37,913 nucleotides of DNA from Gemmatimonadota bacterium. Its GTDB lineage: Bacteria; Gemmatimonadota; Gemmatimonadetes; Gemmatimonadales; Gemmatimonadaceae. Each line of letters begins with the position of its first letter. Position 1 is the first letter of the stretch. The position numbers were made by a program, and so were the translations under genes. Location: NCBI GenBank assembly GCA_016194585.1, contig JACQBG010000022.1, positions 1-37,913 of the forward strand, written 5' to 3'. The notes below the pieces were generated by a model. That model did not search any database. It was not told the DNA's origin and was given only the letters and a program-made list of their open reading frames with translations. Shown here one piece after another: positions 16,070 to 23,985 of the stretch.

Positions 16070-16357
16070 CTACTTCGCGTGGGCCGCACCGGCGTGCACG
16101 GGTTCCTTGTGCTGGTGGCCGTCGTGCTCCTTGGTGGCCGCCGCGGAGGCCATGCCGTGGTGCTCCAGGTGCTCCTTCGCGGCCTGGTCGGCGTGGTGCG
16201 TCGCCTGCGACGCGTGCCCACACGCGCACTGGGCCTCGTGCGCCGCGGTCTTGTGATCGCCCGATCCGTACGCCTTCTCCGCGGCGCGGTGATGCTTCGT
16301 CGCGCTCTCGTGATGGTACGCGGCCTTGCCGTGATGCTCTGCGCACTTCTGCGACAT
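16070..16357 (-). CDS. Small histidine-rich helical protein
   Basis: The ATG at 16357 has AGGAG 5 bases upstream, which fixes the start and gives 95 residues. About a fifth of the residues are His, placed in a repeating HHxxA pattern on predicted helices (HHGKAAYHH, TKHHRAAEKAYGSGDHKTAAHEA, THHADQAAKEHLEHH). Similar short proteins with this pattern occur widely in Gram-negative bacteria. Metal binding or metal buffering is likely, but no function is established. Two Cys (CAC, near residue 43) could add to metal binding. It has no signal peptide. It is convergent with dnaE2, leaving only 12 bp between stops. Confidence 0.75.
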   Translation of the reverse strand: MSQKCAEHHGKAAYHHESATKHHRAAEKAYGSGDHKTAAHEAQCACGHASQATHHADQAAKEHLEHHGMASAAATKEHDGHQHKEPVHAGAAHAK

Positions 16358-16713
16358 GTCGACTCCTCGTCCTGCACTGAGGTGAGTGATGCATCCGCGG
16401 CGTGGGATCACGACCGCGGACGTGCCGTCATCTTCGCGTTCGACGACGCGTGCTCGAACTCGTTCCGACTCACCCCGCGCGACTCGACTGGCACGCGCCC
16501 GTCTTCCCCGGTGAGAACCGTCGAAAGCAGCCGCACCCGGCGACTACACGCACGATGGCGCGCAGACCACCCACCGTGCATCGACTGAACGAATGAAAGA
16601 AGGACTAGCCTCTGGGAGGGACATCGCGGAGCCGGGCCGCGCGCACGATGACGCGCGCCGTCGTGACGCGCACGCCATAGCTTTCGGTATTCCCCTCCAC
16701 CGGACCGCCGCCG
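16358..16713. other. 356-bp stretch without a convincing gene
   Basis: This gap separates divergent genes and should hold two promoters. Short open frames here are basic, Arg/Pro-rich and unlike proteins. Base composition falls slightly near 16580-16610 (GAATGAAAGAAGGACTAG) and near 16677-16697 (ATAGCTTTCGGTATTCCCC); the latter could supply a -10 hexamer (TATTCC) for the downstream DUF2007 gene. No tRNA, long hairpin or T-tract was seen. Confidence 0.4.
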
Positions 16714-16944
16714 ATGACTCCGCACGCCGAATGGGTGCTGCTCGCCAGCTGCGCCTCGGGCCTCGAAGCCGACCAGCTCCGCCTCGAACTCGAAGCCGAG
16801 GGGATCCCGGCGCTCGTGCGCGGCGCGCAGCCGGGGATCTTCGGCGCGGGATTCCAGGGCCCCTCGATGGGCGGGCTCGACGTGTACATCCCGTCCCCGG
16901 AGCTCGAACGGGCCCGCGCGCTGCTCGATCCGGGCGCGCCCTGA
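16714..16944 (+). CDS. DUF2007-type putative signal-transducing protein
   Basis: A 76-residue protein with the DUF2007 pattern: EWVLLASCASGLEADQL, then LRLELEAEGIPALVRG, then GLDVYIPSPELERAR and ALLD at the end. This is a small ferredoxin-like fold (often called a signal transducing protein by sequence alone). The length is typical. It lies upstream of the PP2C gene with a 67-bp gap and the same strand, so co-transcription is likely. Its molecular role is unknown. Confidence 0.82.
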   Translation: MTPHAEWVLLASCASGLEADQLRLELEAEGIPALVRGAQPGIFGAGFQGPSMGGLDVYIPSPELERARALLDPGAP

Positions 16945-17011
16945 CTTGCGCTCGCGTGGCCGGCGCGCCACGCTAAGGGTTCGCTCACGAGTTGACGGCC
17001 GGGGAGGGCCG

Positions 17012-17893
17012 ATGGAGCCGATCGAAGAGACGCCGACCGGGAGTATCCCGCGCAAGCCGACCGACGCCGAGATCGACGTCTACGGCCTCTCGCACGTCGG
17101 GAAGGTCCGCAAGGAGAACCAGGACCACTTCCTGATCGCGTCGCTCGAGAAGCACCTCGCCGTGCGGCAGACGAACCTCCCCGACCTGTCGCTCCGCTCG
17201 CCCGACATGGACCGGCTGGCCTTCCTGATGATGGTCGCCGACGGCGTCGGCGGCGGCGCGGGGGGCGCGGAGGCGAGCCGGTTCACGCTCGACGCGATCA
17301 CCGCGTACGTGACGCGCGGCATGCACGCGTACTACACGGCCGACCCGGCCGACGACGAGACGTTCTCGAAGGCGCTCGAGCGGGTCGCGCTGCGCGTGCA
17401 CCAGAAGCTCCTCGCGCGCTCGAACGCCGACCCGGCGTTGCACGGCATGGCGACGACGCTCACCCTCTTCCTCGGCGTGTGGCCGCGCTGCTACCTGCTG
17501 CACGTCGGCGACAGCCGCTGCTATCTCTGGCGCGACGGCGTGCTGCAACAGCAGTCGCGCGACCAGACGATGGCCGAGGATCTCCTCGCCGCCGGCGTCA
17601 TCAAGAAGGACGACCGCGCCCACAAGCAGTGGTCGCACGTGCTGTCGAGCGCCATCGGCGGGCCGCAGACGGCGCCCGTCGTCACGGGGATGCCGAACGA
17701 CTGGGGATACGTGCACCTGCTCTGCAGCGACGGCCTCACCAAGCACGTCACCGACGAGCGCATCGCCGAGCGGCTCGCCGCGATGACGTCGTCGAAGCAG
17801 ACGTGCGAGGCGCTCCTGCAGGACGCGCTCGACGGCGGCGGCACCGACAACATCACGGTGCTCATCGCGCGGACGAAGAAGGGTGGGATCTGA
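17012..17893 (+). CDS. PP2C-family serine/threonine protein phosphatase
   Basis: The 293-residue protein holds the complete PP2C/PPM motif series: VRKENQDHFLIA, VADGVGGGAGGAE (metal-binding Asp-Gly), HGMATTLTLFL, HVGDSRCYLWRDG, LLCSDGLTKHV and GGGTDNITVLIAR. These enzymes remove phosphate from Ser/Thr using two metal ions and in bacteria usually oppose Hanks-type kinases. No kinase gene is in this window. The ATG at 17012 follows GGGAGG by about 5 bases; an upstream reading in the same frame is Arg-rich and rejected. There is no membrane span, so it is cytoplasmic. A 30-residue N-terminal tail precedes the domain. Confidence 0.93.
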   Translation: MEPIEETPTGSIPRKPTDAEIDVYGLSHVGKVRKENQDHFLIASLEKHLAVRQTNLPDLSLRSPDMDRLAFLMMVADGVGGGAGGAEASRFTLDAITAYVTRGMHAYYTADPADDETFSKALERVALRVHQKLLARSNADPALHGMATTLTLFLGVWPRCYLLHVGDSRCYLWRDGVLQQQSRDQTMAEDLLAAGVIKKDDRAHKQWSHVLSSAIGGPQTAPVVTGMPNDWGYVHLLCSDGLTKHVTDERIAERLAAMTSSKQTCEALLQDALDGGGTDNITVLIARTKKGGI

Positions 17894-17932
17894 CGGTCGG
17901 CGCGTGAGCGACGGGCGCCGTCGCATCGACGC

Positions 17933-18382
17933 ATGACGTCGCCCACCGACTCGAGCGCCGCGTGCCCGCAGTGCGGAGCGCACCATGCCCGCGCGGGCGA
18001 CTCGTGCGCCTCGCGCTTCGCCGAGCTGCTCGCCCTCGACCACTCCCGGCAGGCGCCGTGGGGTCCGCTGCACGGCTTGGCGTTCGCCGCCTACGCCCTG
18101 CAGCACCCCGCCGAGCACGCTGCCTCCCTCGAGCGGTGCTGGCTCATGGCGTACCGCGTGACCGTCGCGGGGGACGATCCGTCCCGGCTCGCGAGCGCGA
18201 TGCGGCGCACGAGCGACGTGACGCTCGCGACCTTCGACGCGCCACCGTTGCCGCAGGGACCGGCTCCGACGCACTTCGCGATCACCATCGCCGACCTCGG
18301 CGAGTTCGCCGCGGAGGACTATCCGGTGCGATGCCGCTCGTGGGCCCGCGCGGCGGTCGATGCGTGGAGAACGCGGCGTTGA
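17933..18382 (+). CDS. DUF5946 family protein
   Basis: A 149-residue protein whose N-terminus has a zinc-ribbon-like CPQCGA plus a nearby C (residues 11-27), then the family core (RFAELLALDHSRQAPWGPLHGL, AFAAYALQHPAEH, WLMAYRVTVAGDD) and the closing YPVRCRSWARAAVDAW. DUF5946 has no known biochemical role; conserved His and Cys suggest a metal site. The stop overlaps the start of the YdeI-like gene as TTGA, so the two are translationally coupled and probably act together or are simply co-expressed. Confidence 0.78.
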   Translation: MTSPTDSSAACPQCGAHHARAGDSCASRFAELLALDHSRQAPWGPLHGLAFAAYALQHPAEHAASLERCWLMAYRVTVAGDDPSRLASAMRRTSDVTLATFDAPPLPQGPAPTHFAITIADLGEFAAEDYPVRCRSWARAAVDAWRTRR

Positions 18383-19059
18383 GCGACGGCGCCCCGGTGT
18401 TCTTCGAATCGCCCGCCGCGTTCCGCGCCTGGCTTCACGAGCACCACGCGCGCGCGACGGCGCTCATCGTCGGCTTCCACAAGAAGGCCACCGGCAAGCC
18501 GACCATGACGTGGCCCGAATCGGTCGATGAGGCGCTCTGCTACGGCTGGATCGACGGCATCCGGCGCTCGCACGACGCCACCAGCTACACGATCCGCTTC
18601 ACGCCGCGCAAGGCGAAGAGCACCTGGAGCGCCATCAACATCCGGCGCGTGGGCGAACTGACGAGGCTTGGACTGATGACGCCGGCCGGCACGGCGGCGT
18701 TCGCGCGACGCGATCCGGAGCGCTCCGAGGTCTACAGTTTCGAGCGCCGGGCGAAGGCATTCGACGCCGACGCCGAACGCACGCTGCGCCGCAACGCGAA
18801 GGCGTGGGCGTTCTGGCACGCGCAACGGCCGTCGTATCGCCGGACGGCGGCGCACTGGGTGATGAGCGCCAAGCGCGACGCGACGCGCGCGTCACGCCTC
18901 AAGACGCTCGTCGCGTGCAGCGCGAAAGGACTCTGGGTGCCGCCGCTGCGTGCGGCGCAGCCGGCGAAGTCTCGTACGGCGAAGGTGCCGTCCGTCGGCG
19001 CGCGCGGGAGCGCTCGCACGCGCAAGCCACCGGCGTCCCGCGTTCGCCCACCCTCGTGA
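18379..19059 (+). CDS. YdeI/OmpD-associated family protein
   Basis: The 226-residue protein begins SDGAPVFFESPAAFRAWL, continues GFHKKATGKPTMTWPESVDEALC, then YGWIDGIRRSHD and the YTIRFTPRKAKSTWS block that defines the YdeI family. The C-terminal 30 residues are a basic, Pro/Arg-rich tail. The chosen start is a TTG at 18379 that overlaps the previous stop by 4 bp and has GGAGA 8 bases upstream; a GTG at 18364 without a ribosome site is the alternative. The family has been linked to peptide and polymyxin tolerance, but the mechanism is unclear. Confidence 0.83.
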   Translation: MSDGAPVFFESPAAFRAWLHEHHARATALIVGFHKKATGKPTMTWPESVDEALCYGWIDGIRRSHDATSYTIRFTPRKAKSTWSAINIRRVGELTRLGLMTPAGTAAFARRDPERSEVYSFERRAKAFDADAERTLRRNAKAWAFWHAQRPSYRRTAAHWVMSAKRDATRASRLKTLVACSAKGLWVPPLRAAQPAKSRTAKVPSVGARGSARTRKPPASRVRPPS

Positions 19060-19069
19060 CGGGATCCTG

Positions 19070-19804
19070 ATGCGCGCGCGATCGGCGATCGCTCTCGCGT
19101 TCCTGGCCGTGGCGCTCGGCGCCTACGCGCTCGGTCGCGTACACCAGGAGCGACTCACGGCGGACAGCGCCAAGACGAGCTACGCGGAGAAGGCGGAGGA
19201 TCTCATCGTCGCCGACATCTTCTGGGAGCTCGGCCTCGGCGAGGTGCGATACCTCGACATCGGCGCCGGCGATCCGGTCGACGCGTCGAACACCTACCTG
19301 TTCTATACCAGGGGAGCGCAGGGTGTCCTCGTCGAACCGAATCCGGTGTTCGGACCGCAGTACGCGGCGCTCCGGCCCAGGGACAAGGTGCTCGCCGTCG
19401 GCGTGGGAGTCACCGACCAACGCGAGGCGGACTATCACGTCGTCGAAGGCCACTGGGCGCTGAACACGTTCGACAAGGACGTGGCCGACGAACACGCGCG
19501 CGCGGGCATGAAGGTCTCCGTGGTCAAGATGCCCCTCGTCAACATCAACGAGATCATCGCGCGGAACTTCACGACACCGCCGAACTTCCTCTCGATCGAC
19601 ATCGAGGGACTCGACCTGGCGGTCCTCGAGAGCCTGGACTTCGACCGGTACCGGCCGGCCGTGATCTGCGTCGAGACGCTGGTCGTGGACACGCAGAGGA
19701 CCGACCCGCGCATCGAGACGTTCCTGCGATCGAAGAACTACAGCCCGCGAGGTGGCAGCTTCGTCAATACCATCTTCGTGGCGAACGAACTGGTGAAGCG
19801 ATGA
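19070..19804 (+). CDS. FkbM-family methyltransferase, membrane-anchored
   Basis: A 244-residue protein with an N-terminal hydrophobic segment (residues 6-22), probably a signal anchor. The SAM-binding region reads YLDIGAGDPVDASNTYLFY, then GVLVEPNPVFG, with the FkbM-type LSIDIEGLDLAVLESLDF motif later. FkbM enzymes O-methylate sugars, lipids or polyketides. A membrane-anchored form may act on an envelope glycan; this is inference. The start ATG at 19070 follows the previous stop by 10 bp. The gene converges with argJ, leaving 13 bp between the stops. Confidence 0.87.
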   Translation: MRARSAIALAFLAVALGAYALGRVHQERLTADSAKTSYAEKAEDLIVADIFWELGLGEVRYLDIGAGDPVDASNTYLFYTRGAQGVLVEPNPVFGPQYAALRPRDKVLAVGVGVTDQREADYHVVEGHWALNTFDKDVADEHARAGMKVSVVKMPLVNINEIIARNFTTPPNFLSIDIEGLDLAVLESLDFDRYRPAVICVETLVVDTQRTDPRIETFLRSKNYSPRGGSFVNTIFVANELVKR

Positions 19805-19817
19805 CGTCGACGGTGCA

Positions 19818-20984
19818 TCAGCTCGAGTAGTACGCCGCGTTCTCGTCGATGTAGCCCTTCGTGAGGTCGCAGCCATACGCCGTCGCCGCGCCACGCCCGA
19901 CGCCGAGCGCCACCTCGATCTCCACCGCCTCCACCTTGAGCGCCGCGCGCACGACGTCGTCGTCGAATGTGAGCCGGCTCCCCCCCTTCACCACGGCGTA
20001 GCCGTTGATCCATGCGTCGGTCGCCGACGGCACGATCGTCACGTCGGTGCACTTCCCCACCGCCATCAGGATGCGGCCGACGTTCGGATCGGCGCCATGC
20101 ACCATCGTCTTGATGAGGGGCGAGTTCACGAGGCTCTTCGCGACGCGCTTCGCCTCCCCCTCGTCCTTCGCACCCCGCACGGACACGCGGAGCAGATGCT
20201 CGGCACCCTCGCCGTCGCGCGCGAGGATCTCGGTCATGCGGATGCAGCCGGCGGTGAGTACCGCCTGGAACGCCGCTTCGTCGACCGCGCCGGCCAGCCC
20301 GCTCGCGAGCAGCGCACAGGTGTCGCTCGTGCTCGTGTCGGTGTCGACCGAGAGCATGTTGAAGCTCACGTCGGCCGCCGCGCGCAGCATGCGGTCGAGC
20401 GCCGCCGCGTCGAAGGCGGCATCGGTGAAGATGTAGGCGAGCATCGTCGCCATGTTGGGCTCGATCATCCCGGAGCCCTTCGCCACCCACGTGATGGTCG
20501 CGCCGCCCACCGACGCGCTCAACGCCTTGGGGTGCGTGTCGGTGGTCATGATCCCCTCGGCGCCGACGCGCGGGTCGCTTTGGAGGTCGGCCGCCATCCC
20601 GACGATCCCCGTCTCGATCTTGTCGATCGGAAGCTGGACGCCGATCACGCCGGTCGAGCTGACGAGCACGGCGTCGGGGGTCGTCCCGAGTTCCTTCGCG
20701 GCGGCGGCGGCCATGCGGCGCGCGTTCGCGACGCCGGCGTCCCCAGTCGCGACGTTGCTCACCTTGCTGTTCGCGACGATGCCGCGCAGCCGGCCGCGCT
20801 TGATCGTCTCGCGGCCGAGGACGATCGGCGCGCCGGGGAACTGGTTGCGCGTGAAGATCGCGGCGGCGGCGCAGTCGACCTCGCTCGCGAAGAGCGTGAG
20901 ATCGCGCGCCGCCGGCTTGAGGCCGACGTTCCGGCTGGCGCAGCGGAAACCGCGCGGGAAGACTGGCGTGTCGTGGAAGTTCAC
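19818..20984 (-). CDS. argJ: Bifunctional ornithine acetyltransferase / N-acetylglutamate synthase
   Basis: A 388-residue protein with GTG start at 20984 (NFHDTPVFPRGFRCA). The ArgJ signatures are the oxyanion segment STGVIG (residues 110-115) and MIEPNMATML, in which Thr180 is the nucleophile formed by self-cleavage into two chains. The end motif CDLTKGYIDENAAYYSS is also typical. ArgJ transfers acetyl from N-acetylornithine to glutamate, recycling the acetyl group in arginine biosynthesis; some members also make acetylglutamate from acetyl-CoA. No other arginine genes are next to it. No good Shine-Dalgarno was seen before the GTG, and no other start in the frame fits better. Confidence 0.94.
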   Translation of the reverse strand: MNFHDTPVFPRGFRCASRNVGLKPAARDLTLFASEVDCAAAAIFTRNQFPGAPIVLGRETIKRGRLRGIVANSKVSNVATGDAGVANARRMAAAAAKELGTTPDAVLVSSTGVIGVQLPIDKIETGIVGMAADLQSDPRVGAEGIMTTDTHPKALSASVGGATITWVAKGSGMIEPNMATMLAYIFTDAAFDAAALDRMLRAAADVSFNMLSVDTDTSTSDTCALLASGLAGAVDEAAFQAVLTAGCIRMTEILARDGEGAEHLLRVSVRGAKDEGEAKRVAKSLVNSPLIKTMVHGADPNVGRILMAVGKCTDVTIVPSATDAWINGYAVVKGGSRLTFDDDVVRAALKVEAVEIEVALGVGRGAATAYGCDLTKGYIDENAAYYSS

Positions 20985-21098
20985 GGGAGTTCGGTGTGGC
21001 GGGAGGTGTAAGATACCCGCGCCGCAAGGCCGTCGCGAATGCGGTAGGTTATCGGGAGCGCCATGCGGCGCGTCGACCACCTGGATGGAGGCAAGCGC

Positions 21099-21302
21099 GT
21101 GGACCTGTCCATCGTCGGACTGAACTTCCTGTACGCCATCCTCGGCGTCGTCCTCATGTTCGTGAGCTACCGGGTGATCGACAAGCTCACCCCCGAGGTC
21201 GACTTCCCCGCCGAGCTCAAGAAGGGGAACGTCGCCGTCGCCATCTTCATCGCCGCGCTCTTTCTCGCCATCGCGATGATCATCGGCAGGGCGCTGAACT
21301 GA
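21099..21302 (+). CDS. DUF350-type small membrane protein
   Basis: A 67-residue protein with two membrane spans: about residues 5-22 and 45-64, with the conserved link YRVIDKLTPEVDFPAELKKG and NVAVAIFIAA. DUF350 proteins are about 65-75 residues, consistent with the GTG at 21099, which also has GGAGG 7 bases upstream. An ATG at 21063 in the same frame adds 12 residues and has a weaker GGGAG. DUF350 proteins are inner-membrane proteins without a settled function. The lytic transglycosylase starts 6 bp after the stop, so they likely share a transcript. Confidence 0.82.
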   Translation: MDLSIVGLNFLYAILGVVLMFVSYRVIDKLTPEVDFPAELKKGNVAVAIFIAALFLAIAMIIGRALN

Positions 21303-21307
21303 CGCCG

Positions 21308-21937
21308 ATGCGTCCGATCGGCTGGCTCTGGCTCGCCCTCGCCGCGCCACTCGCGGCGCAACACCCCTCGGGCGCCCCACCGTCCCCGCCGGCGGCACCG
21401 GGCCCCGCAGCCCTGCGCCGCGCACACCGCGACGAGTCTCGCTACGACGGCACCTTCCGCAAATACAGCAAGCGCTACTTCGGCGCGGCCTTCGACTGGC
21501 GCTTCTTCAAGGCCCAGGGGCTCGCCGAGAGCGGCCTCGACGCCACGGCGCGCAGCCGCGTCGGCGCGCGGGGCGTGATGCAACTCATGCCGAGCACGTT
21601 CCGCGACATCCAGTCGAAGCGGCCGGAGTTCTCGTCGATCGACGACCCCGAATGGAACATCGCCGCGGGGATCATGCACGACCGGTATCTCTGGAAGCTC
21701 TGGCTCACGCAGATCCCCGACGGCGACCGGCCCTCGTTCATGTTCGCGAGCTACAACGCCGGCGAAGGAACGATCGCCCGGGCGACGAACGTGGCGAGGG
21801 CGTCGGCACTCGACGGCGTGCGCTGGTCGAGCATCGAGCAGGTCGCGCCGAACGTCCCGCGCTGGCGCTACCGCGAGACGCTCGGCTACGTGCGCACCAT
21901 CGCGCAGGACTACCAGCGACTCTCCGCGACCCGATAG
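21308..21937 (+). CDS. Lytic transglycosylase (SLT domain)
   Basis: The 209-residue protein has a short signal sequence (ends LAAQ, residue 18) followed by a Pro/Ala-rich linker. The SLT core is KAQGLAESGLDATARS, in which Glu74 is the catalytic acid, then GARGVMQLMPSTF, then FASYNAGEGTIARA and the closing YRETLGYVRTI. Such enzymes cleave peptidoglycan glycan strands, leaving 1,6-anhydro ends, and act in the periplasm during wall growth or turnover. The start follows the DUF350 gene by 5 bp, and prpE starts 13 bp after its stop. Confidence 0.92.
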   Translation: MRPIGWLWLALAAPLAAQHPSGAPPSPPAAPGPAALRRAHRDESRYDGTFRKYSKRYFGAAFDWRFFKAQGLAESGLDATARSRVGARGVMQLMPSTFRDIQSKRPEFSSIDDPEWNIAAGIMHDRYLWKLWLTQIPDGDRPSFMFASYNAGEGTIARATNVARASALDGVRWSSIEQVAPNVPRWRYRETLGYVRTIAQDYQRLSATR

Positions 21938-21950
21938 CCGGACGGCTCCG

Positions 21951-23885
21951 ATGAGCGAACCTCTCGACACCACGCCCTACGACGCCGCCTACGCCGCGGC
22001 GACCACCGACCCCGAAGCATTCTGGGGCGCTGCCGCCGAGTCGCTGCACTGGGACCGTCGGTGGGACCGCGTGCTCGACGACGCGGCCGCGCCGCTCTAC
22101 CGGTGGTTCTCGGGTGGCGAACTGAACACGTGCTACAACGCGATCGACCACCACGTGCTGCATGGTCGCGCCGAGCAGGCGGCGGTCATCTACGACAGCC
22201 CCGTGACTGGGGTGAAGCAACGCATCAGCTACCGTGAACTGCGCGACGAGGTCGCCCGGTTCGCTGGTGTACTCCGCTCGCTCGGCGTCGCGAAGGGCGA
22301 CCGGGTGGTGATCTACATGCCGATGACGCCGGAGACCCTCATCGGCATGTACGCGTGCGCCCGCATCGGCGCCGTGCATTCGGTGGTCTTCGGCGGGTTC
22401 GCACCGCACGAGCTCGCGGTGCGCATCGACGACGCCCAGCCGAAGGTGGTGCTCACGGCGAGTTGCGGCATCGAGGTGCAGCGGGTGGTGCCGTACAAGC
22501 CGCTGCTCGACCGTGCCCTCGAACTCGCGACGCACCAACCGTCGCACTGCGTCGTGCTGCAGCGCGACGTGCATCCGTGTGCGCTCACCCCCGGCCGCGA
22601 CCTCGACTGGCGCGACAGTGCGGCCGCGGCGACGCCGGTGGCGTGTGTGCCGGTGAAGGCGACCGACCCGCTGTACATCCTGTACACGTCGGGGACGACC
22701 GGCGTGCCGAAGGGCGTGGTGCGGGACAACGGCGGGCACGCGGTCGCCCTCAAGTGGTCGATGAAGCACATCTACGGCGTCGAACCCGGAGAGGTGTTCT
22801 GGGCGGCCTCCGATTTCGGTTGGGCGGTCGGACACTCGTACATCGTCTACGCGCCGCTCCTCGCCGGCTGCACCACCGTCGTGCACGAAGGGAAGCCGGT
22901 CGGCACCCCCGACGCGGGCGAGTTCTGGCGCGTCATCGAGGAACACGACGTGCGCGTTCTGTTCACCGCGCCGACCGCATTCCGCGCCATCAAGCGCGAG
23001 GATCCCAAGGGCACCTTCTTCGGCCGATACGATACCTCTCGCTTCCGCGCGCTCTTCCTCGCGGGCGAGCGACTCGATCCCGACACCTACCATTGGGCGC
23101 GAGCGCTTCTCCAGAAGCCCGTGATCGACCACTGGTGGCAGACCGAGACGGGGTGGCCGGTGGCGTCGAACTGCCTCGGGCTCACGGCCTTCCCCGTGAA
23201 GCCTGGGTCGCCCACGAAGCCCGTACCAGGCTACGTCGTGCACATCCTCGACGACGACGGCAACGAGCTGCCGTCGAACAAGGAGGGCGCCGTCGCGATC
23301 CGCCTGCCGCTGCCGCCGGGCACGCTGCCGACACTCTGGCGCGACGACGCGCGCTACGTCGAGACCTATCTCTCGCGATACCCGGGCTACTACCTCACCG
23401 GCGACGGCGGCTACGTGGACGAGGACGGCTACCTCTTCATCATGGGGCGCGTCGACGACATCATCATCGTCGCCGGTCACAACCTCTCGACTGGCTCGAT
23501 GGAGCAGGCCCTCGCCAGCCATCCCGACGTCGCCGAGTGTGCCGTGATCGGCGTGCGCGACGCGCTGAAGACCCAGCTGCCGATCGGACTCGTGGTGCTG
23601 AAGGCTGGGGTCACTCGCGACCACGCGACGATCGCCGACGAGCTGGTGCAGGTGGTGCGCGACCAGGTGGGACCGGTCGCGAACTTCCGGCAAGTCGCGG
23701 TCGTCACGCGACTGCCCAAGACGCGCTCGGGCAAGGTCCTCCGAAGGACGATGCGCGCCATCGCCGACGGCGACGCCTGGACGATGCCGCCGACGATCGA
23801 CGATCCGGCGACCCTCGAGGAGATCGGCACGGCACTGCGGTCGCTGGGACTCGCGAAGGGGCCGGGATCGCCGATCGGCGGGTGA
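21951..23885 (+). CDS. prpE: Propionyl-CoA synthetase (acetyl-CoA synthetase-like)
   Basis: The 644-residue adenylate-forming enzyme starts with the N-terminal acyl-CoA synthetase cap (FWGAAAESLHWDRRWDRVLD) and has YILYTSGTTGVPKGVVRDNGGHA, WWQTETGWPVASNC, YLTGDGGYVDEDGYLFI, and GRVDDIIIVAGHNL. Lys595 in TRSGKVLRRTMR is the conserved site for reversible acylation. PrpE makes propionyl-CoA from propionate, ATP and CoA; AMP is released. The early DHHVLHGRAEQAAVIYDSP block fits PrpE better than Acs, but acetate cannot be excluded. It follows the transglycosylase by 13 bp. Confidence 0.88.
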   Translation: MSEPLDTTPYDAAYAAATTDPEAFWGAAAESLHWDRRWDRVLDDAAAPLYRWFSGGELNTCYNAIDHHVLHGRAEQAAVIYDSPVTGVKQRISYRELRDEVARFAGVLRSLGVAKGDRVVIYMPMTPETLIGMYACARIGAVHSVVFGGFAPHELAVRIDDAQPKVVLTASCGIEVQRVVPYKPLLDRALELATHQPSHCVVLQRDVHPCALTPGRDLDWRDSAAAATPVACVPVKATDPLYILYTSGTTGVPKGVVRDNGGHAVALKWSMKHIYGVEPGEVFWAASDFGWAVGHSYIVYAPLLAGCTTVVHEGKPVGTPDAGEFWRVIEEHDVRVLFTAPTAFRAIKREDPKGTFFGRYDTSRFRALFLAGERLDPDTYHWARALLQKPVIDHWWQTETGWPVASNCLGLTAFPVKPGSPTKPVPGYVVHILDDDGNELPSNKEGAVAIRLPLPPGTLPTLWRDDARYVETYLSRYPGYYLTGDGGYVDEDGYLFIMGRVDDIIIVAGHNLSTGSMEQALASHPDVAECAVIGVRDALKTQLPIGLVVLKAGVTRDHATIADELVQVVRDQVGPVANFRQVAVVTRLPKTRSGKVLRRTMRAIADGDAWTMPPTIDDPATLEEIGTALRSLGLAKGPGSPIGG

Positions 23886-23985
23886 ACCCGCGGGCCGTCA
23901 GTCACGTCACCGAGCGACGCGGGCCCTTCGCGCGTATTCTACAGACGCAGGCTTAGTCCCCCATCGCACGCACCTCGGAGATCGG

